Source: Sphingobium herbicidovorans (GTDB lineage Bacteria > Pseudomonadota > Alphaproteobacteria > Sphingomonadales > Sphingomonadaceae). Taken from it: a stretch of 64,000 bases of DNA. This document shows, in pieces, positions 26,420 to 35,464 of the stretch. Each line of letters begins with the position of its first letter. Position 1 is the stretch's first letter. The stretch covers positions 806,001 through 870,000 of the forward strand of contig NZ_CP020538.1 in NCBI RefSeq assembly GCF_002080435.1, in the 5' to 3' direction. A program made the translations under genes and the position numbers. Under the pieces are notes generated by a model. It was not told where the DNA came from and made no database searches. It saw only the letters and a program-made list of their open reading frames with translations.

Positions 26420-27598
26420 TCAGGCGTTCCCACGCGGTTCACGGGGAAGGCCCAGTCCGCGCTCGGCGATCAGGTTGCGCTGAATCTGATTAGTGCCTCC
26501 GTAGATCGTGTCGGCGCGAGAAAAGAGGAACAGGTTGGGTAGCGTGTCCCATTCATATTCCGCATGTTCGCTGATCTCGCCGCCCTGCCCCAGTACGTCC
26601 ATGGCCAGTTCACCGAGGTTGCGCCGCCAACTGGCCCACTGAATCTTGTAGGTCAACGCAGCCCCGTCGATTTTCGAGTGATCGGTCTGCGACAGCATCC
26701 GCAGCGCGCCGTAGCGCATCAGCCGCAGCCCTATTTCCGCCTTTGCAAGGCGTTGGCGGATCAGCGGATCATTCGCTGCCCCGTTGGCCCTTGCTGCGGC
26801 GATGATCTCGTCCAGCTCATTACGGAAGCCCATCTGCTGACCCAGCGTCGACACACCCCGTTCAAAGGCGAGCAGGCCCATTGCAATACGCCATCCATCC
26901 CCAACCGCACCGATCAAGCTGTCTGCCGGACACCGCGCATCGGTGAAGAATGTTTCGTTGAATTCCGCATCGCCGTTGATCTGGCGGATGCCTCGTATCT
27001 CGATACCCGGCTGGTCGATCGGCATCATCAGGAAGGTCAGGCCCTTTGGCCCCCGCGATCCTTCTTCCGTACGCGTGATCACGAAGATCCAGTCGGAAAT
27101 ATGGGCAAGACTGGTCCAGATTTTCTGCCCGTTCACGACCCACTCGCCATCCTCAAGCCGCGCCTTGGTGCGCACGCTGGCGAGATCGGAACCCGCATTG
27201 GGTTCAGAGAAGCCCTGGCAGAAAACGGTCTTTCCCGCCGCGATCCCAGGCAGAAAGCGTTGCTTTTGTTCGTCGGTGCCAAAGGTCAGGATCGTCGGAC
27301 CCGCCAACTCGATACCGATGTGATTGACACGCCCCGGCACGCCGGCCCGGGCATATTCCTCGGCGAAAATCACCTGTTGCGCCAATGTTGCGTCGCGTCC
27401 GCCCCACTGGGTCGGCCAACCGATGCAGGACCAGCGATGGGCGGCAAGCTGCTGTTCCCATTCCTTGCGCCGTTCGGGGCTGCCGGTCAGCTTGGTGATA
27501 CCCTTGATGTCACGAAATTCGCCCGCCATCTGGTCGTTCAGCCAATCCGCGCACTCCTGACGGAACAGTTCGTCTTCCGGGCGAAATCCGAGTTTCAT
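26420..27598 (-). CDS. Acyl-CoA dehydrogenase, large-chain type (alpha-like)
   Basis: Flavin-dependent alpha,beta-dehydrogenase of 392 aa. The FAD-binding stretch 'CQGFSEPNAGSDLASVRTKA' and 'GEWVVNGQKIWTSLAH' are clear. Near the C-terminus the usual 'IYEGTNEIQ' reads 'IYGGTNQIQ', the form seen in steroid-type FadE subunits. Start is ATG 27598, which overlaps the stop of the preceding dehydrogenase gene (ATGA); an upstream in-frame ATG at 27643 would run into that gene. The pair is likely to form a heteromeric dehydrogenase, as known for actinobacterial and proteobacterial degradation of polycyclic side chains. The substrate here is inferred from the whole island only. Confidence 0.92.
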   Translation of the reverse strand: MKLGFRPEDELFRQECADWLNDQMAGEFRDIKGITKLTGSPERRKEWEQQLAAHRWSCIGWPTQWGGRDATLAQQVIFAEEYARAGVPGRVNHIGIELAGPTILTFGTDEQKQRFLPGIAAGKTVFCQGFSEPNAGSDLASVRTKARLEDGEWVVNGQKIWTSLAHISDWIFVITRTEEGSRGPKGLTFLMMPIDQPGIEIRGIRQINGDAEFNETFFTDARCPADSLIGAVGDGWRIAMGLLAFERGVSTLGQQMGFRNELDEIIAAARANGAANDPLIRQRLAKAEIGLRLMRYGALRMLSQTDHSKIDGAALTYKIQWASWRRNLGELAMDVLGQGGEISEHAEYEWDTLPNLFLFSRADTIYGGTNQIQRNLIAERGLGLPREPRGNA

Positions 27599-28653
27599 GC
27601 CGCCTCTCCCAGGATCATCGTAGCGATCTTCTCGCGATGCCAATCATTGTTGCCGAGCATCGTCTGAAGCGAGCGCGCCCGCTTGAAGAAGAGATGCGCG
27701 TCATGCTCCCATGTGAAGCCGATGCCGCCGTGCAACTGGATCATGTCACCGGCGCAGCGGAAGAATGTGTCGGTGGCGAATGATTTGGCGGCATGGATCG
27801 CCATCGCCGCTTCTTCCACAGCTTCGTCAACCGCGCACGCAGCCCAGAAAACCGCCGAACGAGCCTGTTCGATCTCGATCATCATGTCGGCCAGCCTGTG
27901 TTTGTAGGCCTGAAAAGATCCTATGGGACGACCGAACTGAACGCGTTCCATGGAATAGGCCACGGTGCGATCCAGGCAAGCCTGCGCGCCGCCCAGCGCT
28001 TCTGCGGCAAGGACGATAAATCCGGCGCGATGAGCAGCGGCCAGCGCCGCATCAGGATCGGCAAGACGCTCGCCCGGCGCATTCTCCAGCCGGACATGCG
28101 CGAAAGGACGGGTCTGATCCATGCTCGTCCGGGGCGTCACACTGACGCCCGGCGCGTCCGCGCGGATTATCCACAGTTGCCGCATATCCGTCACCACGAA
28201 TATGTCGGCCGAGGCGCCATGCGCGACAAAAGGCGACCCGCCGGTCAGCCGGTCCCCATCAACATGCATCGCAGCATCATGGAAATAGCCGGCTATCGCT
28301 TCGCCGGAGATCAGGTGCGGCAGCCATTGGGCCTGCTGGTCCGCATGACCACCGGCCGCGATCGCCTGCGCAGATTGCACCAGGCTGCCCAACATCGGCA
28401 ATGCCGCAACCTGGGCGCCGGCCGCCTCCGCGATGATGGCAAGTTCCACCATGCCGAGGCCCGCGCCTCCGCCGCTTTCGGGAAGCCCGATACCGGACAG
28501 GGCCAGTTCCTGACAAAATGCCTGCCAAAGCGCACGGTCGATGCCGTCACCAGCCATCGCCTTGCGCGTGCGTTCGCTTGTGGCATTTTCGGCGAAGAAG
28601 CTGTGCGCTGTCTCCGCAATCATCTGTTGCTCGTCGGTAAATGCGAAATCCAT
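27595..28653 (-). CDS. Acyl-CoA dehydrogenase, short partner subunit (beta-like)
   Basis: A 352-aa acyl-CoA dehydrogenase homologue. The N-terminal helical domain begins 'MDFAFTDEQQMIAETAHSFF', and the C-terminal domain contains 'IQLHGGIGFTWEHDAHLFFK', typical of the smaller subunit of heteromeric steroid-type enzymes. I start at the ATG at 28653 with AAGGCGG just upstream; the alternative upstream start is a TTG. It is the first gene of the four-gene operon ending at 25623. The 217-base leader contains the inverted repeat 28820-28855 shared with the CoA-ligase operon. Confidence 0.92.
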   Translation of the reverse strand: MDFAFTDEQQMIAETAHSFFAENATSERTRKAMAGDGIDRALWQAFCQELALSGIGLPESGGGAGLGMVELAIIAEAAGAQVAALPMLGSLVQSAQAIAAGGHADQQAQWLPHLISGEAIAGYFHDAAMHVDGDRLTGGSPFVAHGASADIFVVTDMRQLWIIRADAPGVSVTPRTSMDQTRPFAHVRLENAPGERLADPDAALAAAHRAGFIVLAAEALGGAQACLDRTVAYSMERVQFGRPIGSFQAYKHRLADMMIEIEQARSAVFWAACAVDEAVEEAAMAIHAAKSFATDTFFRCAGDMIQLHGGIGFTWEHDAHLFFKRARSLQTMLGNNDWHREKIATMILGEAA

Positions 28654-28819
28654 TTCGGCCGCCTTCAAAATAGCGTTGGCAGAAATCCCTGCCCCGCGCC
28701 CGGCGAGACAGAAGGACGGCCCTCAAGCCGACCTTTCCTGCCCATGACGGCCGCAGCCGATGCTGCAAAATGCCGTTGGATAATGTGCTATATGAAGTTA
28801 TTTCTCATTTCAAGCAACG

Positions 28820-28855
28820 AAATGCGGAATTTAAAATTATCATAATTCCGCATTT
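28820..28855. promoter_or_regulatory. 12-bp perfect inverted repeat, probable operator of the acyl-CoA dehydrogenase operon
   Basis: AAATGCGGAATT (28820-28831) and AATTCCGCATTT (28844-28855) are exact reverse complements with an AT-rich 12-base spacer. The core ATGCGGAA-N16-TTCCGCAT recurs with the same spacing upstream of the CoA-ligase operon (37251-37282). A second small repeat, CATTTC-N7-GAAATG (28806-28824), overlaps it. It lies 167 bases before the dehydrogenase start and 15 bases after the Lrp gene stop, so a role in mRNA 3'-end folding is also possible. Confidence 0.65.
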
Positions 28856-28870
28856 ATTCCCATGCGCTTG

Positions 28871-29356
28871 TTACAAGCCGCTGCCTGCCTGCACATCCGT
28901 GATCCGCACGACCCGGTTGCTGAACTTTACCGTCCTGACGGCAAGCGATGTCTCGACATGATTGACGCCCTCCATCGCAAGGATCTGGCCAGACGCCAGT
29001 TTGTGAAGGTCATCCAGGTCGTCATAGAGACAAGTGGCCATGATGTTGAACGGCCCCAAAGTGATCATCACCGCCTTCACCAATGCTATATGGGCGATAT
29101 CGCGCGCGATCTGGCGGACATGGCCGACGTCGGCCTGCACCGCGATGAAAGCTACGTTGGTCGCCTTTTCCAGCTTAAGCCCCGTAAGCGCGGTGAAGGC
29201 GATCAGCTTTTCCTGCTGCAACCGCTTGATGCGGCCCCGCACCGTGCCCTCGTTAACCCCGAGTTCGCTGGCGATCTTCCGGTTCGAAACGCGGGCATCC
29301 TGTGCGAGGATATCGATCAGCTGGTGATCCAGTTCGTCCAGGTCCGGTCTGCTCAT
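28871..29356 (-). CDS. Lrp/AsnC-family transcriptional regulator (second of a tandem pair)
   Basis: A 161-aa regulator. The N-terminal helix-turn-helix is 'LDELDHQLIDILAQDARVSN' followed by 'RKIASELGVNEGTVRGRIKR', and the C-terminal RAM ligand domain has 'GPFNIMATCLYDDLDDLHKL'. The ATG at 29356 overlaps the stop of the first Lrp gene by four bases and has an AGGAGG site. It lies last in the operon that starts with the CoA ligase, suggesting autoregulation and control of the catabolic island. The shared inverted repeat next to it is the best candidate site. Confidence 0.92.
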   Translation of the reverse strand: MSRPDLDELDHQLIDILAQDARVSNRKIASELGVNEGTVRGRIKRLQQEKLIAFTALTGLKLEKATNVAFIAVQADVGHVRQIARDIAHIALVKAVMITLGPFNIMATCLYDDLDDLHKLASGQILAMEGVNHVETSLAVRTVKFSNRVVRITDVQAGSGL

Positions 29357-29832
29357 GCAAGCCTCCTGCTATCGATAGGGGCGGTATCAAGGCCGTAGCG
29401 GACGATGTCCAGGCCGATGGCCGGGGTCATTGACCTTATTCCCGACACTTTCGACAATCGGTCCGTTATAAGGGACGGCAACTCGTCAATATCGCGGAGC
29501 GTCAGCAGCAGGCTGATCTCATAACTTCCAGTCACCAGATGGGCGGCGAAGACCTCAGGGAAAACAGCCAGATCTTCCGCCACTTCGAGCGCTGACCGCC
29601 CGCTTACCTGAACCGCGAGATGGATGAGGACATGATAGCCATGCACCGCGAAATCGGAAACGGCCACCACCCGCAGCATGCCCGCATCTTCCATTCTGCG
29701 GATACGCGTAGAAACGGTCGAAGCGATCAGATTGAGGGCTTCGGCGATCTGCTGATTGGTCGCCCGGCCATTTTGCCGCAGCTGTTCGACAATTTTCCTG
29801 TCCGTCTCGTCGAACGCGAAAGTCTCACTCAT
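29353..29832 (-). CDS. Lrp/AsnC-family transcriptional regulator (first of a tandem pair)
   Basis: A 159-aa regulator with helix-turn-helix 'DETDRKIVEQLRQNGRATNQ' and 'QIAEALNLIASTVSTRIRRM', then a RAM domain with 'HLVTGSYEISLLLTLRDIDE'. I use the ATG at 29832; a TTG at 29844, overlapping the MFS stop, is also possible. It is only moderately similar to the second Lrp protein. Two Lrp genes overlapping by four bases suggest a heteromeric regulator, since Lrp proteins assemble from dimers through the RAM domain; this is inference. Confidence 0.9.
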   Translation of the reverse strand: MSETFAFDETDRKIVEQLRQNGRATNQQIAEALNLIASTVSTRIRRMEDAGMLRVVAVSDFAVHGYHVLIHLAVQVSGRSALEVAEDLAVFPEVFAAHLVTGSYEISLLLTLRDIDELPSLITDRLSKVSGIRSMTPAIGLDIVRYGLDTAPIDSRRLA

Positions 29833-29840
29833 ATGCCGGC

Positions 29841-31145
29841 TCAACCTCTTTCTGCCGCCGCTCTTGCCAGCAAAGGATCGGCAGGTCGAATCGAAAGCGC
29901 GTCATCCAGCCTTGCGCGGTCCTGCTCCACCCGGCTCGCCGCTGCCCAGCCGAGCAGGGCCGAAAGGAACCCGAAAGGGATAATCAGTGTCAGGGCGATG
30001 CGGAGCGCCGCAGCGTCCTGGCCAATCGCCTGACTAAGCGATCCGGTGGCCCATGGCCCGACGAAAAATCCGAGCAATGTCGTAACGGCCAGGAACAGCG
30101 CCGTCGATGACGCCCGGATGCGCGACGGCAGCATATATTGCAGCGTCGCGATAAAGCCGACTGACCAGCCGCCGCCCAGCAGCCCCGCCGGAATGGCGGC
30201 CAGTCGCGCCATGTTGAAGCTGCCCGCCCAACTGGCCATCAATATCGCGCAGGTCGCGGCGCCGAGCGCCAGCGCCGAAAGGCGCGATGGCCAAATCATG
30301 CTGCGCCGGGCGAGCCTGTCGGACAATGCGCCGAACAGCAGCATGCCAACCAGGCCGGACAAGCCGAAGTTAAGAGCGAAAGTCGATTTCACGGCTACCG
30401 GATCAAGCCCATAGGCGCGCGTGAACAGCTCTGGCCCCCAAAAACCGAACGAAACGCCGGACAGCACGCCAAAGCCGAAAGCGAACATCATCAACAGATA
30501 GGCGGGGCTCCGCGCCAGACACTGCACCAATTGGCCCAGCGGCAGCGCCTGCGCCTGTTCCCCACCGATGCCGCTGCGCCGCGGTTCGCGGATCAACAGC
30601 AGCGCACCAAAGCCCAGGATGACCCCAATCCCGCCCATGCTATAGAAGGCCATGCGCCAATCATGCGCAGCCGCTATCGCCGGGCCGCCAGCCTGGCCGG
30701 CGATCTGCCCCACATAGGCGGCAAGGCCCAGTATCGCGAAGGCAAGGCTTCGTCGTTCCGGGCGGAAATAGTCGGACAGCAGCGAATAGGCCGGGGCAAC
30801 GAAGGCGGCCTCGCCAATGCCCACGCCGACCCGCGCAAGCGTCAGACTGATGGGACCGCTCGCCAGACCGGTAGCAACCGTCGCGCCGCTCCACAGGACA
30901 CATCCAGCCGCGATGATCTGAACGCGCGACGTACGATCCGCGAGCCGGGCAAAGGGCACGCCCAGGACGACATAGAGCAGAACGAAGGCAGGGCCCATCA
31001 ACATGCCCATCATCGCATCGCCAATGCCAAACTCGGTTTTGATCGGTCCGACCAGGCCAGTGATCAGATAGCGGTCGGCATAGTTAACGATGTAGATCGC
31101 CAACAGCGTCGCCAACACCAGCCAGGGGTTTGAAGCAGGACGCAT
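29841..31145 (-). CDS. MFS transporter
   Basis: Inner-membrane transporter of 434 aa with 12 predicted helices. Start 'NPWLVLATLLAIYIVNYADR', first-loop motif 'GVPFARLADRTSRVQIIAAG', and 'ARVGVGIGEAAFVAPAYSLL' place it in the spinster-like MFS group, as for the frameshifted gene at 16763-18111. It starts three bases after the stop of the SDR gene and runs into the first Lrp gene. In the operon for CoA ligase, oxygenase and amidase it probably moves the substrate, taken up across the outer membrane by a TonB receptor, into the cytoplasm. Confidence 0.92.
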   Translation of the reverse strand: MRPASNPWLVLATLLAIYIVNYADRYLITGLVGPIKTEFGIGDAMMGMLMGPAFVLLYVVLGVPFARLADRTSRVQIIAAGCVLWSGATVATGLASGPISLTLARVGVGIGEAAFVAPAYSLLSDYFRPERRSLAFAILGLAAYVGQIAGQAGGPAIAAAHDWRMAFYSMGGIGVILGFGALLLIREPRRSGIGGEQAQALPLGQLVQCLARSPAYLLMMFAFGFGVLSGVSFGFWGPELFTRAYGLDPVAVKSTFALNFGLSGLVGMLLFGALSDRLARRSMIWPSRLSALALGAATCAILMASWAGSFNMARLAAIPAGLLGGGWSVGFIATLQYMLPSRIRASSTALFLAVTTLLGFFVGPWATGSLSQAIGQDAAALRIALTLIIPFGFLSALLGWAAASRVEQDRARLDDALSIRPADPLLARAAAERG

Positions 31146-31148
31146 TTC

Positions 31149-31910
31149 TCAGTCTCGCAGAAGCGAGCCGCCGTTGACGTGCCAAAGCTGACCATTGACC
31201 CATTCTCCATCGTCCGACGCTAGAAAGGCGACCGCGCTTGCAATGTCGTCGGGCTTGCCAAGACGGCGGTGCGGCAGATTGTCGAGCATGGAATTGACAT
31301 AATCCTGCGTAAGATGCTGCGCGACCGCTTCGGTCAGGACGACGCCCGGACAGATGCCATTGGCGCGAATGCCCTGCTTGCCAAACTTGCGGGCGACATG
31401 GCGGACGAGCGCGTGCACGGCATTCTTCGTCATGGGATAGGCAACCTGTAGTGGATTGCCCGAGATTGCAGCGCCCGATGACGTATAGATCATCGCCCCG
31501 CCGCCCCGCTCCAGAAGCACCGGCAGCGCCGCCTGCGTTGCGAGGAAATGGCTCTTTGCATTGATGGCGAAGGATCGGTCCAGCACCTCCTCACTGCAAT
31601 TCAGCACATCGATGTCGCCTTCGGTGCCGCCCGCCAGATTGCTGTGGTAAAAATCGAGCCGCCCGAACTCGCCCAGCGCCGCTTCGACGATCGCCGCCTG
31701 CGACTCCGCCTTGGTCCCGTCGAGCATTACGCCGATTGCGCGCCCGCCTTCGCCACGGATGGACCGCGCGGCCTCATCAGCCCACTCGCCCATGATGTCG
31801 CCGATCACCACCGACGCGCCTTCGGCTGCCAGCCGCCTTGCCGTCGCAGCCCCGATGCCGCGCCCGCCGCCCGCGACGATACCTGCCTTGCCTGCCAGTC
31901 CGCGCATCAT
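31149..31910 (-). CDS. SDR-family oxidoreductase
   Basis: A 253-aa short-chain dehydrogenase with nucleotide loop 'GIVAGGGRGIGAATARRLAA' (a three-glycine variant of TGxxxGIG). The catalytic set lies in 'MIYTSSGAAISGNPLQVAYP' and 'YPMTKNAVHALVRH' (Ser, Tyr, Lys). It ends in 'VNGQLWHVNGGSLLRD'. Start ATG 31910 overlaps the amidase stop (ATGA). Its closest relative in the window is the SDR at 54821-55600, sharing the 'VNGGSL' tail and the 'YTSSG' stretch. It probably oxidises a hydroxyl group formed in the pathway. Confidence 0.9.
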   Translation of the reverse strand: MMRGLAGKAGIVAGGGRGIGAATARRLAAEGASVVIGDIMGEWADEAARSIRGEGGRAIGVMLDGTKAESQAAIVEAALGEFGRLDFYHSNLAGGTEGDIDVLNCSEEVLDRSFAINAKSHFLATQAALPVLLERGGGAMIYTSSGAAISGNPLQVAYPMTKNAVHALVRHVARKFGKQGIRANGICPGVVLTEAVAQHLTQDYVNSMLDNLPHRRLGKPDDIASAVAFLASDDGEWVNGQLWHVNGGSLLRD

Positions 31911-33436
31911 TCTCTCCAGCTATTCCAGGCCGCAGGGCGTTTGTTTTTCCACGGGGCGGCGTCTTCCAACTGGCCCGCCAGCCGGAACAACAGCGCTTCA
32001 TCACCATAGCGGCCCATGAACATGACGCCGATCGGCAGGCCCGCAGAGGACATGGCGAGCGGCACCGACATTGCGGGCTGGCCGGTCATGTTGGCGATCT
32101 GGGTAAAGGGCGAAAAGCTGGCGGCCCGCTGCCCCCATGCCGCGAAGTCCACATCGGGCGACAGGCCAATCTGGCCGATCCTCAGCGGCGGCGCGCCCAG
32201 CGTCGGAGACAGGATGACGTCGTAATTCGCCATGAACTGAGCCATGGCGATCGCCGCGGTCTGCAATATGTTGTTCGCCCGGGCAAAGTCCATGCCCGTC
32301 GTCTTCTGTCCATAGCCGACGAAGCCAAGGGTGATTGGCTCCAGCACATCCGGGCCGATGGCAATTCCCCTCGCCTTTGCACGATCGGCCATATCCGCCG
32401 CGACCGATGAACCGATCAGCACGAAACTGGCCGCGCCCATCGCCGCAATGTCCAGCTTGGGCGCGGCTTCTTCGACATGGTGCCCCAGGCTCTCGCACAG
32501 CCGCGCCGCCTGACGCGCAGCTTCCAAACATTCCCGGTCGACCGGCGAACCGGCAGGCGCATCGAGCATCAGGGCGATGCGCAGACGATCTGGCGCCTTG
32601 CCGACTTGCGACAGGAACGTCTCAACCGGAGCAGGCGCTGCGTAACGGCTTCCCGGCTCCGGCCCTTGTGTCGCATCCAGGATCGCGGCGGAATCGCGCA
32701 CGCTCCGGGTGACTGCATGGTGCACTGACAGCCCACCCCAGCCTTCGGTGCGCGGTGGCCCCATAGGCACGCGGCCCCGGCTCGGCTTCATCCCGAACAG
32801 GCCGCAACAGGACGCCGGGATGCGAATTGATCCGCCCCCGTCCGTTGCATGAGCCGCAGGCAGCACGCCTGCCGCAACGGCCGCTGCCGCGCCACCAGAC
32901 GATCCGCCGGCGATGCGGTCCGGGGCCCATGGATTGCGCGTATCTCCGGTCAGCTTGTTCTCGGTCGTGCCGGTAAGGCCCAGTTCAGGCACCGTCGTCT
33001 TGCCAAATATGACGAAGCCTGCCGTTTCGATGCGCCGGACCAGTTCGGACGTCACTTGAGGCCGATAGCCCTTGTAGAAGCGGCTGCCATTTTCAGTCGG
33101 CAATCCCGCAATATAGGTGTTCAGATCCTTCAACAGCCAGGGAACGCCGCTGAAGGGGCCTTGCGGCAAACCCTTCGCTATCGCCGCCCGGCCATAGTCA
33201 TAATGTTTCTGCGCAAGGAAGTTGAATTGGGGATTGAGCGCTTCCGCCCTGGCGATCGCCGCCTCCAGCAGTTCGCCGGGCGAGACCTGCTTCTGGCGGA
33301 CCAACTCCGCCAGTCCCAAGGCGTCCTGGGTGTCGAGCGGGCTGGAACGCGGCGCAGCGCCCTTCGCCGCCCCGGCCATGCCAACCATTGCGGCGGCGGC
33401 AACGCTTGCCATGCTTTCCCGGCGCGTCATGTGCAT
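31907..33436 (-). CDS. Exported amidase-signature enzyme
   Basis: Amide or ester hydrolase of 509 aa. The Ser-Ser-Lys triad is visible: Lys in '[10 protein letters not shown]', the cis-serine in '[16 protein letters not shown]', and the nucleophile in '[20 protein letters not shown]'. The leader '[20 protein letters not shown]' has a twin-arginine and a hydrophobic stretch, so it is probably exported by Tat. A GGAG site precedes the ATG at 33436. It sits 32 bases after the Rieske oxygenase gene in the CoA-ligase operon. It likely releases a carboxylic acid from an amide-linked form in the periplasm. Confidence 0.9.
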   Translation of the reverse strand: MHMTRRESMASVAAAAMVGMAGAAKGAAPRSSPLDTQDALGLAELVRQKQVSPGELLEAAIARAEALNPQFNFLAQKHYDYGRAAIAKGLPQGPFSGVPWLLKDLNTYIAGLPTENGSRFYKGYRPQVTSELVRRIETAGFVIFGKTTVPELGLTGTTENKLTGDTRNPWAPDRIAGGSSGGAAAAVAAGVLPAAHATDGGGSIRIPASCCGLFGMKPSRGRVPMGPPRTEGWGGLSVHHAVTRSVRDSAAILDATQGPEPGSRYAAPAPVETFLSQVGKAPDRLRIALMLDAPAGSPVDRECLEAARQAARLCESLGHHVEEAAPKLDIAAMGAASFVLIGSSVAADMADRAKARGIAIGPDVLEPITLGFVGYGQKTTGMDFARANNILQTAAIAMAQFMANYDVILSPTLGAPPLRIGQIGLSPDVDFAAWGQRAASFSPFTQIANMTGQPAMSVPLAMSSAGLPIGVMFMGRYGDEALLFRLAGQLEDAAPWKNKRPAAWNSWRE

Positions 33437-33468
33437 CCCATTTTCTCCAGCATGTCTATCCGACGCGG

Positions 33469-34563
33469 TCAGGCAGCATCCTGATCGGCATAGTAACGCG
33501 CATAATATTTGCGGAACTGCGGGATCGGGCCGTCACCATCGCAGATGATCGGATTGGGCTCGAACTTTTGCCGGTCCCACACGACCTTGTCCTGATCGAA
33601 CTGTTTGCAGATGTCGCGGATGATGGCCTTTGCCACGCCTGCACGCTCCCCCTCGGCCTGCGCCTTGGGCTGCGTGAAGCAGAAACGGACATGCACATGG
33701 TCCAGCTCGACCGGCGCAAGGCAGGCGACCAGCAGGGTTTCCGAAATACCGGTAAAGCGTGTCCAGCTCTGCCCCGGACCCATCGTGTCATAGCTGATGC
33801 AGCCATCGACTTCGCCCAAAGGCGTGCCCATCTTCGCCTTTACATCCGCGCCCCGGCCCCAATCACCCCAGCGCAACTCCCCCAAGGGAACATTGGCGGT
33901 GCCGTGAATGAAGCGGAAGTGCGCCACATCAACGCCGTTTTCCGCCATGTTCTGGAGCGATCCCCAGACATTCCATTCATGGATTTCAAAATCGGTCCAC
34001 TCAGGATCGCTCGCTTCCGGCAGAACCGCGACGTCGAACAGCGGAGCGACATCCTGGGGATGATACCAGGCCCAGATCCAGCGGTTCGCTTCGGTGATAT
34101 GCCAGTTGCGCGTGCATTTCCGCTTTACCTGCGGCGGGATGTTGCGGGCATAGGGAACATCCTTCACCACCGCCTCATCCCCGTCATAGCGCCAGGCGTG
34201 AAACGGACATTCCAGCAGATTGCCATGCACCTTGCCGCCATGACCCATATGTGCGCCCAGATGCTTGCAATAGGCATCGAGCATGCGGACCTTTCCGTCC
34301 TCGCCCCGCCAGATCGCCAGATCCTTGGAAAAATAACGCAGCGGCTTCACTTCGCCCGCTGCCAGTTCCGACGACAGCAGCACGGGATACCAGCCGAAGG
34401 GAATGCCGATATCAAGGTTGCGTTCCTCGATCGAGGCGCGGTCCTTGACCTCCGCCAAGCGCCAGTCGAGCAGTTCCTGCCCTTTCAGCTTTTCAAGGAT
34501 CTGCCAGACGGCAACGGGGGGCGTGCGCGCGTCGGTCGCAGCGCCGGTTTCATGGTTGGACAT
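33469..34563 (-). CDS. Rieske non-heme iron oxygenase, oxygenase component
   Basis: Ring-hydroxylating oxygenase of 364 aa. The [2Fe-2S] ligands are Cys99 and His101 in 'YCKHLGAHMG' and Cys119 and His122 in 'LECPFHAW'. The mononuclear iron site lies in 'AENGVDVAHFRFIHG' (Asp212, His215, His220, with Asn209). The layout resembles KshA-like (3-ketosteroid 9-alpha-hydroxylase) and related monooxygenase-type Rieske proteins more than naphthalene dioxygenase alpha subunits. No ferredoxin or reductase gene is adjacent, so partners must come from elsewhere. It lies 17 bases after the amidohydrolase-like gene in the operon. Confidence 0.93.
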   Translation of the reverse strand: MSNHETGAATDARTPPVAVWQILEKLKGQELLDWRLAEVKDRASIEERNLDIGIPFGWYPVLLSSELAAGEVKPLRYFSKDLAIWRGEDGKVRMLDAYCKHLGAHMGHGGKVHGNLLECPFHAWRYDGDEAVVKDVPYARNIPPQVKRKCTRNWHITEANRWIWAWYHPQDVAPLFDVAVLPEASDPEWTDFEIHEWNVWGSLQNMAENGVDVAHFRFIHGTANVPLGELRWGDWGRGADVKAKMGTPLGEVDGCISYDTMGPGQSWTRFTGISETLLVACLAPVELDHVHVRFCFTQPKAQAEGERAGVAKAIIRDICKQFDQDKVVWDRQKFEPNPIICDGDGPIPQFRKYYARYYADQDAA

Positions 34564-34580
34564 GAGGAAGCTCCGTCAGA

Positions 34581-35450
34581 TTATTTTAGGTCAAAGACCT
34601 TGATGGCGTTTTCCCGCAGGAATTTCGGCCAGACATCGTCCTTGAAGGGGACACTCTGCATATCGGTGAAGATACGCTCCAGGCTGAGCCCCATGGGGAA
34701 ATAGCCCGCGTAGATTATCTTGTCCGCGCCTCTTGTATTCGCGTAGTCGATGATCGCCTTTGGATAATGTTTGGGTGCGAAGGCGCTGGTCGAATAGTAA
34801 AGGTTAGGCCATTTCAGCATCAGCTTGACCGCCAGAGCTTCCCACGGCTCCGCGCCATGGCGCATGACGATTTTCAGGTCCGGGAAGAACCAGCACACTT
34901 CGTCCAGATGCTCGACCTTTTGCGTCTCCATCGGGATGCGCGGCCCCGGGATCCCTGCATTGAGTAGTACCGGCAGCCCCAGTTCCGCCGCACAGGTATA
35001 GAGCGGGAACATATATTTGTGGTTGATCGCCACCTGGGGCAGCGTCCCAGCGGGAAAGACGCTGATCGCCGACAGGCCGACCTCTGCATGAATGCATTTT
35101 ATCCGCCTTACTTCCTCCATGCCCTTGTTGGGATCGCAGGGCAGATCGAAGAAGAAGCGATCGCCATACATCTCCTTGGCGCGATAGGACGTGGCATTGT
35201 CGGTCCACCCGACCAGCGCCTTGTCGATGCCATATTGGTCCATCTGCTCAACGGTCCAGGACACGAAATCATCCGCCTTCCCGGTTTGGGGAATGTCTTT
35301 GAACATATATTGCGCCGGCATGGCGAACTGCTGGAGCGTCTGCTGATCCTTTATCAACGGACGGAAGTGATCGAACCAGGCCGACCGGTCCTCGGCTTCT
35401 GGAATCCCCAGCATGCAATCGATGATCTTGATGTCCTTGGGCATGCCCAT
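34581..35450 (-). CDS. Amidohydrolase-family protein lacking the first metal motif
   Basis: A 289-aa TIM-barrel protein of the amidohydrolase-2 type. It opens with 'IKIIDCMLGIPEAEDRSAWF', where members such as ACMSD and resorcylate decarboxylase carry an H-x-H metal motif; here that motif is absent. A late 'VMRHGAEPWEALAVKLMLKW' keeps one histidine, but the usual G-[ST]-D-[YFW]-P is 'IIYAGYFPMG', losing the aspartate. A lyase, hydrolase or decarboxylase role without the standard metal site is therefore likely. AGGAGAG supports the ATG at 35450. Gaps of 14 and 17 bases tie it to the CoA ligase and the oxygenase. Confidence 0.82.
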   Translation of the reverse strand: MGMPKDIKIIDCMLGIPEAEDRSAWFDHFRPLIKDQQTLQQFAMPAQYMFKDIPQTGKADDFVSWTVEQMDQYGIDKALVGWTDNATSYRAKEMYGDRFFFDLPCDPNKGMEEVRRIKCIHAEVGLSAISVFPAGTLPQVAINHKYMFPLYTCAAELGLPVLLNAGIPGPRIPMETQKVEHLDEVCWFFPDLKIVMRHGAEPWEALAVKLMLKWPNLYYSTSAFAPKHYPKAIIDYANTRGADKIIYAGYFPMGLSLERIFTDMQSVPFKDDVWPKFLRENAIKVFDLK

Positions 35451-35464
35451 GCGAACTCTCCTGT

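Noticed and set aside
26564-27667. A 367-codon open frame on the plus strand
   Set aside because: It is antisense to the acyl-CoA dehydrogenase gene, which has all family motifs.
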